The notes: generated by a model not told the origin, from the letters alone. DNA of 64,000 bases from Citrobacter youngae (GCF_003818115.1 NZ_RPOI01000004.1:248001-312000), one strand, 5' to 3'. Positions 45,021 through 54,905 are shown, counted from the first letter of the stretch. Made by a program: numbers and translations.

Positions 45021-45318
45021 AGGTCTCCTGCAAGGATTTCTCAGAAACGATGTGGCAGACAGAGTAATGCAGCAAATCGCTCAGGGAAACCTTACCTGTC
45101 GCAAACTGCGACTAATTGGTTAATTGTCGAACATTTAATCGACTGAAACGCTTCAGCTAGAATAAGCGAAACGCGGAATAAAAGGAATGATTGTCCAGCA
45201 ACAGAACACAGTTATCTGACTTACGTCACATTTTAACGTCCTTCAACGCGACTTTTATTCCATATTCCAGAATTACGAATAACCGTAGCAAGATTATTTC
45301 GTTGCCATGTCACAAATC

Positions 45319-45360
45319 CTGATTTATATCAGAAAGCTCCCTAACCCGCGTCTATATTAT
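45319..45360 (+). promoter_or_regulatory. FNR-like site and -10 box of the PPC/ECF operon
   Basis: The perfect dyad ctgatttatatcag (45319-45332) contains the FNR core TGAT-N4-ATCA. About 20 bp further on, tatattat (45353-45360) offers a -10 element. A start near 45366 would put the dyad centre at about -41, the class II activator position. The sequence ccgagtctcgg (45372-45382) next to the Shine-Dalgarno ggagt is a small palindrome that could partly mask the ribosome site of the first gene. Activation by FNR is inference. Confidence 0.5.
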
Positions 45361-45394
45361 CAGCGCAACGTCCGAGTCTCGGAGTCCCTCAACT

Positions 45395-45820
45395 ATGACA
45401 ACATTCTATCCCCAACCTTCTGAAGCTCGCTTTCATGCGCTGCGTTTATTACCGGGCCAGGAAGTCTTTTCAGCGCTACACGCTTTTATCCAGCAACATC
45501 AACTACAGGCAGCCTGGATAGCGGGTTGCACCGGCAGTTTGACCAACATTGCTCTGCGCTTCGCCGGACGTGAAGAAACCACATTACTTACGGGTACGTG
45601 GGAAATTATCTCTATGAACGGCACGCTGGAACTTACCGGCGAGCATCTCCATCTGGCGGTTGCTGACCCACACGGCGCGATGCTGGGCGGACACATGATG
45701 CCGGGCTGTACCGTGCGAACCACGCTGGAGCTGGTGATTGGCGAGTTGACGTCTCTGGCATTCAGCCGTCAGCCCTGCGCCGTTTCCGGTTATGACGAAC
45801 TGGTTATTTCATCCCGCTAA
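45395..45820 (+). CDS. PPC-domain (DUF296) protein
   Basis: A 141-residue protein of the PPC family (plants and prokaryotes conserved, DUF296). The family core is clear: RLLPGQEVFSALHAFIQ at the N-terminus, then GEHLHLAVADPHGAMLGGHM (about residues 81-100), whose clustered His residues probably bind a metal. A PGCTVRTTLELVI strand follows. In plants the domain occurs in AT-hook proteins; in bacteria the function is unknown. It is the first gene of an operon with an ECF transporter, 24 bp upstream of the S component, suggesting a role tied to the imported compound. Confidence 0.85.
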   Translation: MTTFYPQPSEARFHALRLLPGQEVFSALHAFIQQHQLQAAWIAGCTGSLTNIALRFAGREETTLLTGTWEIISMNGTLELTGEHLHLAVADPHGAMLGGHMMPGCTVRTTLELVIGELTSLAFSRQPCAVSGYDELVISSR

Positions 45821-45844
45821 CGCTTCACTTATACGAGGTCTTTT

Positions 45845-46423
45845 ATGACGCGTCGCCAATTTTCCAGCCAGTCTCTGGTTCTTATTGTCATTGCTATCGC
45901 TATCAACATGGTCGGCGGGCAGCTTATCAGCATGTTGAAATTACCTATTTTTCTCGACTCGATTGGCACGTTGATAAGCGCAGTGCTGTTAGGCCCGGTT
46001 GTGGGGATGCTAACCGGATTACTCACTAACCTGTTGTGGGGGTTACTGACCGATCCGATCGCCGCCGCCTTTGCGCCCGTCGCCATGGTTATTGGACTGG
46101 TCGCCGGTTGGCTGGCACGGGCAGGATGGTTTCGCACCTTACCCAAAGTCGTGGTCAGCGGCGTAATTATCACGCTTGCCGTGACCCTCGTTGCCGTGCC
46201 GATTCGCACGACTCTGTTCGGCGGTGTCACCGGCAGCGGTGCGGATCTTTTTGTCGCCTGGATGCACTCGGTCGGTCAGAACCTGGTGGAGTCCGTCGCC
46301 ATTACCGTCATCGGAGCGAATCTGGTCGATAAAATCCTTACGGCAATCATCGTCTGGGTGCTGCTGCGACAGCTTCCGCTGCGCACCACGCGCCATTTCC
46401 CTACGATGTCTGCCGTGCGTTAA
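45845..46423 (+). CDS. ECF transporter substrate-specific (S) component
   Basis: A 192-residue membrane protein with five to six hydrophobic helices. The first ends in the motif LPIFLDSIGTLISAVLLGPVVG-like stretch (around residues 34-54), typical of S components of energy-coupling-factor importers. The next loop, GLLTNLLWGLLTDP, resembles members handling vitamins or nucleosides, but the substrate cannot be read from the sequence. It sits between the PPC gene and the T component with no gap to the latter. Confidence 0.85.
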   Translation: MTRRQFSSQSLVLIVIAIAINMVGGQLISMLKLPIFLDSIGTLISAVLLGPVVGMLTGLLTNLLWGLLTDPIAAAFAPVAMVIGLVAGWLARAGWFRTLPKVVVSGVIITLAVTLVAVPIRTTLFGGVTGSGADLFVAWMHSVGQNLVESVAITVIGANLVDKILTAIIVWVLLRQLPLRTTRHFPTMSAVR

Positions 46424-47131
46424 ATGCATCCGTTTACGTCGTTAACTCTGTGGGCGCTTGCCGCCTGCTCCACGCTCCTGCTGCCAGCCGGAGTGCCGCT
46501 CAGCTTGTACAGCGCCGCGACGTTTGTCGGTTTGCTATGTATGAAGGCTACGCGGTCGCGGGCGAAATACGTACTCTGGCTGATGATCCCCTTAGGACTG
46601 GGGCTATGGCTGGTACACGGCGGATGGCTTACCGAGTGGATTAGCGGGCAGCCGCGCGCACCAGAACGCTGGGCCGATGCCGTTACGCTCTGGCTGCGGA
46701 TCCTGGCCATTGTGTCGACATCGCAGATGTGGATGCAGTACGTGCCGGTTGCGCGCTTTATGCGCGCCCTGTTTGCTTCACGCCTGCCGCCAGGCGTTGC
46801 CTATCTGTTCGCAGGCCCGCTGCTGGTGGTTGAACAACTCAAACACCAATTGGCGATTATTCACGAGGCTCAGCGCGCACGCGGCGTACCGCTGGATGAA
46901 TCCTGGTACCAACGTTTACGCGCTATGCCGGCATTAATTGTGCCGCTCACCCATAACGCGCTCAATGACCTGGCCGTTCGCGGTGCAGCGCTCGATATGC
47001 GGGGATTTCGCCTGCATCGCACTCGCACCACTCTATGGGCGCCGCCAGACAGCACCTTACAACGTCTGGCCCGCTACGGTATGGTGGTTCTGATGGCAGT
47101 TGAGACAGGAATCTGGATATGGTTACGTTAG
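46424..47131 (+). CDS. ECF transporter transmembrane (T) component
   Basis: A 235-residue CbiQ-like membrane protein that links the S component to the two ATPases. Several N-terminal helices are followed by coupling helices carrying the family Ala-Arg-Gly signatures: EAQRARGVPLD (about residues 147-157) and RGAALDMRGF (about 186-195). Its ATG immediately follows the S-component stop, and its 3' end overlaps the first ATPase gene by 13 nt. Confidence 0.87.
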   Translation: MHPFTSLTLWALAACSTLLLPAGVPLSLYSAATFVGLLCMKATRSRAKYVLWLMIPLGLGLWLVHGGWLTEWISGQPRAPERWADAVTLWLRILAIVSTSQMWMQYVPVARFMRALFASRLPPGVAYLFAGPLLVVEQLKHQLAIIHEAQRARGVPLDESWYQRLRAMPALIVPLTHNALNDLAVRGAALDMRGFRLHRTRTTLWAPPDSTLQRLARYGMVVLMAVETGIWIWLR

Positions 47132-47796
47132 AGCAGTTTCGCTATATTCCGACGCACGCTATGCGGCCATCCGCCTGTTACGATTTCCATTACGCCAGGC
47201 CTGGTATGGTGGCTATTTTTGGTGAGAACGGCAGCGGGAAAAGTACGCTGGCACAGCTGATGGCTGGCTGGTACCCCGACTTCCTTCCGGGAGAAATTGA
47301 GGGCGCAGGCACGCTACTGGGTAATCCCATCGGGCAACTATCGCTGGTCGAGCAGTCGAGTACCATCCAGCTTGTGCAGCAGTCACCTTACCTGCAGCTT
47401 TCAGGTTGTACTTTCAGCGTGGAGGAAGAAGTGGCGTTTGGCCCGGAAAATCTCTGCCTTACCGAGACTGAAATTATGCAGCGCATAGATGCCGCCCTTA
47501 CGCTGACGGAATGTCAGCCTCTGCGCCATCGTCATCCCGGCACCCTTTCCGGCGGGGAAACCCAGCGGGTGGTGATTGCCAGCGCACTCGCCATGCAGCC
47601 GAAAATATTGATTCTGGATGAAGCGTTCAGTCGCCTGACGGCGCAAGCCACGGCAATGCTGCTGGCTCGACTGCAGCAGTGGGCACAGGAACAGCATGCT
47701 TTGGTGATACTTTTCGAACGCAACCCTTCACCTTTTCTCAGCTACTGCCAGCAGGCATGGCAACTGCGCGACGGAGCATTGTCATCACTATGCTAA
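47119..47796 (+). CDS. ECF transporter ATPase A (canonical signature, no switch His)
   Basis: A 225-residue ABC ATPase. Walker A is GENGSGKST (about residues 35-43), the signature LSGGETQRV is canonical, and Walker B is ILILDEAF. The position normally held by the switch histidine (THD/SHD) reads ILFERN, so this subunit appears to lack the H-loop His. It overlaps the T gene upstream and the second ATPase downstream (7 nt), implying fixed stoichiometry. It should pair with the next gene as a heterodimer. Confidence 0.87.
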   Translation: MVTLEQFRYIPTHAMRPSACYDFHYARPGMVAIFGENGSGKSTLAQLMAGWYPDFLPGEIEGAGTLLGNPIGQLSLVEQSSTIQLVQQSPYLQLSGCTFSVEEEVAFGPENLCLTETEIMQRIDAALTLTECQPLRHRHPGTLSGGETQRVVIASALAMQPKILILDEAFSRLTAQATAMLLARLQQWAQEQHALVILFERNPSPFLSYCQQAWQLRDGALSSLC

Positions 47797-48440
47797 CGCT
47801 AAACCAGGTCAGCTATCGCTGGCCGAACGCCGCCGATGACTGTTTACGCAATATTTCGCTGGAACTCCAGGAGGGGGAATGGCTGGCGCTAACGGGCGAT
47901 AATGGCGCAGGAAAATCCACGCTTTTGCGCATCATGGCCGGGCTACTGACGCCCTCATCCGGCACAATAACCGTTCAAAATCGTGCGATTGCGCAACTGA
48001 AAAACCGGGAGCGCGCCAGGGTGCTCGGCGTACTGTTTCAGGAGGCGGAGAATCAAATCTTTCACAGCAAGGTTGCAGAGGAAGTGGCCTTCGGATTACG
48101 GCTACAGAAGCTTCCGGCGACTGAAATTGCGCAACGCACGATGGCGGCGCTGCGATTATGTCAGTTAGAGGATGTCGCCGACGCGCACCCGCTCGATCTG
48201 CATACTGCACAACGACGTATGGTTGCCGTCGCCAGTCTGGAAGCCCTCGAACCCGCTATTCTACTGCTGGATGAGCCCAGCCGGGATTTTGATGCGCACT
48301 GGCTTGGCGTCTTCGAAAACTGGCTCGCAGTGTGTCGTACGCGTGGCGCCAGCGTTGTGGCGATCAGTCATGACGCAGCATTTACGCAGCGCCATTTTTC
48401 GCGCGTAGTACGTCTTGAAGCAGGTCAGCTACGCACGTAA
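47790..48440 (+). CDS. ECF transporter ATPase A' (degenerate signature)
   Basis: A 216-residue ABC ATPase with Walker A GDNGAGKST (about residues 35-43), Q-loop FQEAENQIF, Walker B LLLDEP and an intact H-loop AISHD. Its ABC signature is degenerate: LHTAQRR stands where LSGGQ(Q)R is expected, and the D-loop reads SRDFDAHW rather than SGLD. It therefore complements the first ATPase, which has LSGGE but lacks the His. The ATG at 47790 gives MLTLNQVSYRWPN and overlaps the previous stop; an upstream extension lies inside the other gene. Confidence 0.87.
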   Translation: MLTLNQVSYRWPNAADDCLRNISLELQEGEWLALTGDNGAGKSTLLRIMAGLLTPSSGTITVQNRAIAQLKNRERARVLGVLFQEAENQIFHSKVAEEVAFGLRLQKLPATEIAQRTMAALRLCQLEDVADAHPLDLHTAQRRMVAVASLEALEPAILLLDEPSRDFDAHWLGVFENWLAVCRTRGASVVAISHDAAFTQRHFSRVVRLEAGQLRT

Positions 48441-48452
48441 CTACCCTGATAA

Positions 48453-48487
48453 GCAAAAAAACGGGCCGCCTGAGCGACCCGTTTTCA
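48453..48487. terminator. Bidirectional terminator between ECF operon and tktA
   Basis: A hairpin with arms aacgggccgc and gcgacccgtt (one mismatch) around a ctga loop, flanked by A residues on the left and tttt on the right. It can serve both convergent transcripts. Confidence 0.8.
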
Positions 48488-48500
48488 CCTGTAATCGAAA

Positions 48501-50492
48501 TTACAGCAGTTCTTTTGCTTTCGCGACCACGTTGTCTACGGTGAAGCCGAATTCTTCAAACAGCAGTTCTGCCGGTGCAGACTCACCAAAGGTAGTCATA
48601 CCGACGATAGCGCCGTTCAGGCCCACGTATTTGAACCAGTAGTCAGCAATGCCTGCTTCGATAGCGACGCGAGCAGAGACGGCTTTCGGCAGTACGGATT
48701 CACGGTAAGCCGCATCCTGCTTGTCGAATGCATCGGTAGACGGCATGGAAACCACGCGCGCTTTCACGCCTTCAGCGGTCAGTTTGTCCCAGGCAGCCAC
48801 GGCAAGTTCAACTTCAGAACCGGTGGCGATGAAGATCAACTCCGGCTGACCCGCGCAATCTTTCAGCACGTAGCCACCGCGAGCGATGTTCGCCAGCTGC
48901 TCTGCGGTACGTTCCTGCTGTGCCAGGTTCTGACGGGAGAGGATCAGCGCGGTCGGGCCGTCCTGACGCTCAACACCGTATTTCCATGCTACTGCGGATT
49001 CAACCTGGTCACACGGACGCCATGTGCTCATGTTCGGGGTCACACGCAGAGAAGCAACCTGCTCTACCGGCTGGTGAGTCGGGCCATCTTCACCCAGACC
49101 GATAGAGTCGTGAGTATAGACCATCACCTGACGCTGTTTCATCAACGCAGCCATACGCACCGCGTTACGGGCATATTCCACGAACATCAGGAAGGTGGAG
49201 GTGTACGGCAGGAAACCACCGTGCAGGGAAATACCGTTGGCGATAGCGGTCATACCGAATTCACGTACACCGTAATGGATGTAGTTACCGGCAGTATCTT
49301 CGTTGATGGCCTTAGAACCAGACCACAGAGTCAGGTTAGACGGTGCCAGGTCAGCAGAGCCGCCGAGGAATTCAGGAAGCCAAGGACCGAAGGCTTCAAT
49401 CGCGTTCTGAGACGCTTTACGGCTGGCGATTTTCGCCGGATTAGCCTGCAGCTTAGCAATGAATTCGTTGGCTTTCGCGTCGAAGTCAGACGGCATTTCA
49501 CCTTTCATACGACGGGTGAATTCAGCAGCTTCCTGCGGGAAAGCTTTGGCATAAGCAGCAAACTTCTCGTTCCATGCGGCTTCTTTTGCCTGGCCGGCTT
49601 CTTTCGCATCCCACTGCGCGTAGATTTCAGACGGGATTTCGAACGGCGCGTATTTCCAGCCCAGCTGTTCGCGGGTCAGTGCGATTTCTGCATCGCCCAG
49701 CGGTGCACCGTGAGAGTCGTGGGTACCGGCTTTGTTCGGAGAACCGAAACCGATGATGGTTTTGCACATCAGCAAGGACGGTTTGTCGGTCACTGCGCGT
49801 GCTTCTTCAACAGCGCGTTTAATGGCGTCAGCATCGTGACCATCTACACCACGAATCACGTGCCAGCCGTAAGCTTCGAAACGCTTCGCGGTGTCATCGG
49901 TGAACCAGCCTTCAACGTGGCCATCGATAGAGATGCCGTTGTCATCATAGAACGCAACCAGTTTACCCAGTTTCAGCGTACCGGCCAGGGAACATACCTC
50001 GTGAGAGATACCTTCCATCATGCAGCCGTCGCCCATGAAAGCATAGGTGAAGTGGTCAACGATGTCGTGACCAGGACGGTTAAACTGCGCCGCCAGCGTT
50101 TTTTCAGCGATAGCCATACCCACTGCATTCGCAATGCCCTGACCCAAAGGACCGGTCGTGGTTTCAACACCCGCGGTGTAACCCACTTCCGGGTGACCCG
50201 GCGTTTTGGAGTGCAGCTGACGGAAGTTCTGCAGCTCGGACATCGGCAGATCATAGCCGGTGAGGTGCAGCAGGCTGTAAATCAGCATTGAACCGTGGCC
50301 GTTAGACAGCACGAAGCGGTCACGGTCAGCCCAGGACGGGTTAGTCGGGTTGTGGTTCAGGAAATCACGCCACAGGACTTCGGCAATGTCAGCCATACCC
50401 ATCGGGGCACCCGGGTGACCGGATTTGGCTTTCTGTACTGCGTCCATGCTCAGCGCACGAATAGCATTGGCAAGCTCTTTACGTGAGGACAT
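48501..50492 (-). CDS. tktA: Transketolase 1
   Basis: TktA is the main thiamine-diphosphate transketolase of the non-oxidative pentose phosphate pathway. The 663 residues match E. coli. The ThDP motif begins at GDGCMMEG and ends in the following DDN; catalytic His residues lie in SGHPGAPMG and GTHDSHG. The ATG at 50492 gives [10 protein letters not shown]; ten in-frame upstream codons are not family sequence. It is convergent with the ECF operon. Confidence 0.97.
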   Translation of the reverse strand: MSSRKELANAIRALSMDAVQKAKSGHPGAPMGMADIAEVLWRDFLNHNPTNPSWADRDRFVLSNGHGSMLIYSLLHLTGYDLPMSELQNFRQLHSKTPGHPEVGYTAGVETTTGPLGQGIANAVGMAIAEKTLAAQFNRPGHDIVDHFTYAFMGDGCMMEGISHEVCSLAGTLKLGKLVAFYDDNGISIDGHVEGWFTDDTAKRFEAYGWHVIRGVDGHDADAIKRAVEEARAVTDKPSLLMCKTIIGFGSPNKAGTHDSHGAPLGDAEIALTREQLGWKYAPFEIPSEIYAQWDAKEAGQAKEAAWNEKFAAYAKAFPQEAAEFTRRMKGEMPSDFDAKANEFIAKLQANPAKIASRKASQNAIEAFGPWLPEFLGGSADLAPSNLTLWSGSKAINEDTAGNYIHYGVREFGMTAIANGISLHGGFLPYTSTFLMFVEYARNAVRMAALMKQRQVMVYTHDSIGLGEDGPTHQPVEQVASLRVTPNMSTWRPCDQVESAVAWKYGVERQDGPTALILSRQNLAQQERTAEQLANIARGGYVLKDCAGQPELIFIATGSEVELAVAAWDKLTAEGVKARVVSMPSTDAFDKQDAAYRESVLPKAVSARVAIEAGIADYWFKYVGLNGAIVGMTTFGESAPAELLFEEFGFTVDNVVAKAKELL

Positions 50493-50771
50493 TTTGACTC
50501 CAGATCGGATAATGAAGGCCACGCCCTAAACGACTTGACGACAGCGCGTTTTGGGCTACGCCGGAAAAAAGTGCCAACAATGTAACCCAAGCCGCGTGTC
50601 ATGTACATGGAGCATCCTTTTGCCGCTTCAGAAATCTCTGGATCATGCGCGCAAGTTGCGCAATCTTCTCGCCCGCTTATTGTTCTTTTCTTTATACTTA
50701 GGCCGAGCGTCGGTTCACCTGTAAACGACGCATTTTTTAGAATAATCCTGACCTTGTGCGGAAGAGAAAAA

Positions 50772-51530
50772 ATGAAAATTCGCGCTTTACTGCTTGCTAC
50801 GAGCATGGCGGCGGCATTGACCGGCTGCCAGAACATGGACTCAAACGGACTGCTTTCCTCAGGCGCAGAGGCTTTCCAGGCCTACAGTCTGAGCGATGCG
50901 CAGGTAAAAGCGCTGAGCGATCAGGCCTGTAAGGATATGGACAGCAAAGCTACCATCGCCCCGGCTGGCAGCGAGTATGCAACGCGTCTTGGCAAAATCG
51001 CCGCCGCGCTTGGCGATAACATTAACGGCCAGCCGGTGAACTACAAAGTGTATATGGCGAAAGATGTGAATGCCTTTGCCATGGCGAACGGCTGTATCCG
51101 CGTATACAGCGGCCTGATGGATATGATGACCGACAACGAAGTCGAAGCGGTGATCGGCCACGAAATGGGTCACGTTGCGCTGGGTCACGTGAAAAAAGGG
51201 ATGCAGGTTGCGCTGGGTACGAACGCCGTGCGCGCAGCTGCGGCTTCCGCTGGCGGTATTGTCGGCAGCTTGTCGCAGTCGCAATTGGGCGATCTTGGCG
51301 AGAAACTGGTGAACTCGCAGTTCTCCCAGCGTCAGGAATCCGAAGCGGATGATTACTCGTATGATCTGTTGCGCAAACGAGGGATCAATCCGGCAGGCTT
51401 AGCCACCAGTTTTGAGAAACTGGCAAAACTGGAAGCAGGACGTCAAAGCTCAATGTTTGACGATCACCCGGCATCCGCAGAACGTGCGCAACATATTCGC
51501 GATCGCATGAGCGCAGACGGGATCAAATAA
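50772..51530 (+). CDS. loiP: Outer-membrane lipoprotein metalloprotease LoiP
   Basis: LoiP (YggG) is an M48 zinc protease of the outer membrane acting at low osmolarity with partner BepA. The 252-residue protein has a lipoprotein signal peptide with lipobox LTGC (lipidated Cys19) and the zinc motif HEMGH at residues 130-134; the third ligand Glu lies in ESEADDYS. The ATG at 50772 is preferred because it starts the signal peptide; 57 upstream in-frame codons have no family match. Confidence 0.95.
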   Translation: MKIRALLLATSMAAALTGCQNMDSNGLLSSGAEAFQAYSLSDAQVKALSDQACKDMDSKATIAPAGSEYATRLGKIAAALGDNINGQPVNYKVYMAKDVNAFAMANGCIRVYSGLMDMMTDNEVEAVIGHEMGHVALGHVKKGMQVALGTNAVRAAAASAGGIVGSLSQSQLGDLGEKLVNSQFSQRQESEADDYSYDLLRKRGINPAGLATSFEKLAKLEAGRQSSMFDDHPASAERAQHIRDRMSADGIK

Positions 51531-51540
51531 TCTTCGAACA

Positions 51541-51578
51541 GTGCCGGATGGCGGCGTGAACGCCTTATCCGGCCTACA
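51541..51578. repeat. REP element after loiP
   Basis: The palindrome gtgccggatggcggcgtgaa paired with cgccttatccggcctac begins 10 bp after the loiP stop codon. Confidence 0.88.
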
Positions 51579-51595
51579 GAATGACAAATTTAGTC

Positions 51596-51724
51596 CAGCG
51601 ATCGGGCGTTATTGGCGAAGTCAGTTTGAGACCGGACAGCGCACAGCCACCGGAGCGTACACGTAGTACGTGAGGATGGCGAGCACTGCCCGGGTTCAAA
51701 ATGGCGAGTAAAATAGCCCGAAAC
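51596..51724. repeat. GC-rich palindromic intergenic element beside speB
   Basis: About 130 bp between loiP and speB with a central dyad cgtac-acgta-gtacg (51656-51670) and flanking direct motifs ggcgaagtcag and atggcgag (twice, near 51676 and 51701). From memory, similar elements occur between genes in several Enterobacteriaceae, but I cannot give a family name with confidence. It reaches to within 3 bp of the speB stop and may act as the speB 3' end. Confidence 0.5.
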
Positions 51725-51726
51725 CG

Positions 51727-52647
51727 TTACTCGCCTTTTTTCGCCGCCTGGATATAGAGCATTTCTAATGCCAGCGTTGCCGCCGCCAGTGCGGTGATCT
51801 CTGACTGATCGTAGGCCGGAGCCACTTCAACAACATCCATCCCGACGATGTTCAGATCTTTCAGACCACGTACCAGTTTTATCGCGCGATCGGACGTCAG
51901 GCCGCCGATCACTGGCGTACCGGTTCCCGGTGCAAACGCCGGATCCAGACAGTCGATATCAAAAGTCAGGTATACCGGCATATCACCGACAATCTGCTTA
52001 ACCTGAGCGATGATGTCATCAACGCTGCGGTCGTTAACCTGACACGCATCCAGCACGGTAAAGCCGTTGTCTTTGTCGAACTCGGTACGAATACCGATCT
52101 GCACAGAGTGATTCGGATCGATCAGACCTTCGTTCGGCGCAGTGTAGAACATGGTGCCGTGGTCGAATTCGCAGCCGTTCGCGTAGGTGTCGGTGTGGGC
52201 GTCAAAGTGCACCAGCGCCATTTTACCAAAGTGTTTAGCGTGCGCGCGCAGCAGCGGCAGCGTGACGAAGTGGTCGCCGCCAAAGGAGAGCATGCGCTTA
52301 CCGGCAGACAGCAGCTTCTCAGCATGCGCCTGCAGTTTTTCACTCATTTCACGCGCATCCCCGAACGCATAAACCAGATCGCCGCAGTCCACCACGTTCA
52401 GGCGCTCGCGCATATCGAAGTTCCACGGGAAGCGGTTGTGCTCCCAGGCCAGGTTGGTGGAAACCTGACGGATCGCCGCCGGGCCATGGCGGCCGCCCGC
52501 GCGACCTGACGTTGCCATATCAAACGGTACGCCGGTGATCACCCAATCGGCGTCGCTGTCGTAAGGCATGAAGTTCATCGGCAGACGCAAAAAACCAAAG
52601 GCGTTAGAAACCAGGGAGTTGTCGTATTGATGACCTAAGGTGCTCAT
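51727..52647 (-). CDS. speB: Agmatinase
   Basis: SpeB hydrolyses agmatine to putrescine and urea. The 306 residues match E. coli. The ureohydrolase dinuclear manganese site is visible in GGDHF, FDAHTDT and FDIDCLDP. It lies 142 bp downstream of speA on the same strand, behind a terminator, so it can be expressed with or apart from speA; together the two genes form the arginine-to-putrescine route. Confidence 0.97.
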   Translation of the reverse strand: MSTLGHQYDNSLVSNAFGFLRLPMNFMPYDSDADWVITGVPFDMATSGRAGGRHGPAAIRQVSTNLAWEHNRFPWNFDMRERLNVVDCGDLVYAFGDAREMSEKLQAHAEKLLSAGKRMLSFGGDHFVTLPLLRAHAKHFGKMALVHFDAHTDTYANGCEFDHGTMFYTAPNEGLIDPNHSVQIGIRTEFDKDNGFTVLDACQVNDRSVDDIIAQVKQIVGDMPVYLTFDIDCLDPAFAPGTGTPVIGGLTSDRAIKLVRGLKDLNIVGMDVVEVAPAYDQSEITALAAATLALEMLYIQAAKKGE

Positions 52648-52673
52648 GTACTGACCTCTTTTAAAATCGGTGA

Positions 52674-52723
52674 AAAAAAATCCCCTCCGCGTCGTTAAGC
52701 CCGACGAGGAAGGGATTGATTTA
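52674..52723 (-). terminator. speA terminator
   Basis: On the minus strand an interrupted stem (aatccc...tcctcgtc pairing with gacg...gggatt) is followed by eight T residues. It lies in the speA-speB gap. Confidence 0.85.
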
Positions 52724-52789
52724 CGTGACTACTTGTATGGGCGAATTATCGCCGTTAATTTGCCCAGGTTCAAGCGAACCCGAGCAGCC

Positions 52790-54766
52790 TTACTCGTCTT
52801 CGAGATAAGTGTATCCGTACAGACCCGCTTCGAACTCTTCGAGGAATTGCTGTTGCAGCTCAGCATCCAGATCGGTTTTTTTCACCTGGTCACGGAACTG
52901 CGTCAGCAGGGTGTTCGGATCCAACTGCACGTACTGCAGCATATCCGCCACGGTATCCCCTTCGTCGGACAGCTCAACTTCCACGCTACCGTCGGGGAAG
53001 ACGAACACGTCAACCGCTTCGGTATCACCAAACAGGTTGTGCATGTTGCCGAGGATCTCCTGGTACGCACCCACCATAAAGAAGCCCAGCATCGGCGGAT
53101 TCTCAGGGTCGTATTCCGGCATCGGCATGGTGGTCGCAATGCCATCACCGTCAACGTAGTGGTCGATAGCACCGTCGGAGTCACAGGTAATATCCAATAG
53201 CACCGCACGACGCTCTGGCACCTGATTCAGTCCTTCGAGCGGCAGTACCGGGAACAGCTGATCGATCCCCCATGCATCCGGCATCGACTGGAACAGGGAG
53301 AAGTTGACGTAGATCTTATCCGCCATACGCTCCTGCAGTTCGTCGATAATCGGACGGTGCGCGCGGTTGCTCGGGTCGAGCTGTTTCTGCACGTCATGGC
53401 ACATGTTCAGATACAACTGCTCTGCCCACGCACGCTCCTGCAGGCTGAAGGTGCCTGAAGAGTAACCCACGTGAATATCATGCAGATCCATCTGGCTGTC
53501 GTGCAGCCATTCGCGCAGCGAACGACGGGTTCCCGGCTCGTGCATCTCTTGCCAGGTTTCCCACATGCTTTGCAGGGCACGCGGTGCATCTTCAGCCGGC
53601 GGTGTGGCTTCGGTATGTTCACTACGCTCAACGCCGATAATGTTAGACACCAGCACAGTATGATGCGCGGTAACCGCACGACCAGACTCGGTGATGACCG
53701 TCGGATGCGGCAGACCATGCTCTTCACAGGCATCGCCAATCGCCCAAATGATATTGTTGGCGTATTCGTTCAGGCCGTAGTTTACGGAGCAGTCAGACTG
53801 CGAACGGGTACCTTCGTAGTCCACGCCCAGACCACCGCCGACGTCGAAGCACTGGATATTCACGCCCAGCTTGTGCAGCTCAACGTAGAAACGCGCTGAT
53901 TCACGTACGCCGGTGGCGATATCACGAATGTTCGCCATCTGCGAACCGAGGTGGAAGTGCAGCAACTGAATGCTGTCCAGACGACCGCGCTCGCGCAGTA
54001 TTTCCACCAGTTGCAGCACCTGGTTTGCCGCCAGGCCGAACTTGGATTTTTCGCCGCCGGAAGACTGCCATTTACCGGACCCCTGCGACGCCAGACGCGC
54101 ACGCACGCCCAGACGCGGAACCACATTCAGACGTTCAGCTTCATCCAGCACGATAGCGATTTCAGACATCTTCTCGATGACCAGATAGACCTTATGGCCC
54201 ATCTTCTCGCCAATCAACGCCAGACGGATGTATTCACGGTCTTTATAGCCGTTACACACGATCACGCTACGGGTCATTCCGGCATGGGCCAAAACGGCCA
54301 TCAGTTCAGCTTTGGAACCGGCTTCCAGCCCCAGCGGTTCGCCGGAGTGGATCAGCGATTCAATCACGCGACGATGCTGGTTGACCTTGATCGGGTAAAC
54401 GAGGAAATAGTCGCCGTTGTAACCGTAAGATTCACGGGCGCGTTTAAACGCGGCGTTAATCGAACGCAGTCGGTGTTGCAGGATCTGCGGGAAGCAGAAT
54501 AATGCAGGCAGACGCTGGCCCTGCGCTTCACGGGCTTTCACCAACTCAGCAAGGTCAACGCGCGCTTCTGGTACGTCCGGATCCGGGCACACGCTGATGT
54601 GGCCCAGCTCATTGACGTCATAGTAGTTATTACCCCACCAGGCAATATCGTAAGTACGCAGCATCTTGCTGGCTTCCTCGGAACTCATTGCAACCTCCTG
54701 CATGGAGCGTAGTACACCGTGTTCGCCTGCTGACGAAGGCGAACCCAAAGAAATGTCGTCAGACAT
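52790..54766 (-). CDS. speA: Biosynthetic arginine decarboxylase
   Basis: SpeA is the PLP-dependent enzyme that turns arginine into agmatine for putrescine synthesis. The 658 residues match E. coli. The PLP Lys127 lies in [11 protein letters not shown], and the alanine-racemase-like barrel includes [15 protein letters not shown] and [13 protein letters not shown]. The ATG at 54766 gives [10 protein letters not shown], the family start. The upstream small gene yqgB overlaps this start by 8 nt, indicating coupling. Confidence 0.96.
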   Translation of the reverse strand: MSDDISLGSPSSAGEHGVLRSMQEVAMSSEEASKMLRTYDIAWWGNNYYDVNELGHISVCPDPDVPEARVDLAELVKAREAQGQRLPALFCFPQILQHRLRSINAAFKRARESYGYNGDYFLVYPIKVNQHRRVIESLIHSGEPLGLEAGSKAELMAVLAHAGMTRSVIVCNGYKDREYIRLALIGEKMGHKVYLVIEKMSEIAIVLDEAERLNVVPRLGVRARLASQGSGKWQSSGGEKSKFGLAANQVLQLVEILRERGRLDSIQLLHFHLGSQMANIRDIATGVRESARFYVELHKLGVNIQCFDVGGGLGVDYEGTRSQSDCSVNYGLNEYANNIIWAIGDACEEHGLPHPTVITESGRAVTAHHTVLVSNIIGVERSEHTEATPPAEDAPRALQSMWETWQEMHEPGTRRSLREWLHDSQMDLHDIHVGYSSGTFSLQERAWAEQLYLNMCHDVQKQLDPSNRAHRPIIDELQERMADKIYVNFSLFQSMPDAWGIDQLFPVLPLEGLNQVPERRAVLLDITCDSDGAIDHYVDGDGIATTMPMPEYDPENPPMLGFFMVGAYQEILGNMHNLFGDTEAVDVFVFPDGSVEVELSDEGDTVADMLQYVQLDPNTLLTQFRDQVKKTDLDAELQQQFLEEFEAGLYGYTYLEDE

Positions 54767-54905
54767 AGCGAACCTCAATTTTATTAACAAGTGTAAAACA
54801 GTTGACTACTATCGCAATCCATAGACGCGATAACAACCCAAATACAGGCAGAATTTCCAGCAGATAGTGCTGACGCTCCGACTGTGCGACCGGTTTCTTT
54901 TTCAT
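54759..54905 (-). CDS. yqgB: Small protein YqgB
   Basis: A 48-codon frame, [20 protein letters not shown] at the start, ending [14 protein letters not shown]. It resembles E. coli YqgB, a short acid-stress-related protein encoded upstream of speA. A hydrophobic centre ([15 protein letters not shown]) could be a membrane segment. Its stop codon lies within the first codons of speA (8-nt overlap), so it may act as a leader whose translation influences speA. The biochemical function is unknown. Confidence 0.82.
   Translation of the reverse strand: MKKKPVAQSERQHYLLEILPVFGLLSRLWIAIVVNCFTLVNKIEVRYV

Noticed and set aside
49074-50291. A 405-codon open frame opposite tktA
   Set aside because: Antisense shadow of a highly expressed gene with strong codon bias. 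No ribosome site or recognisable domain.
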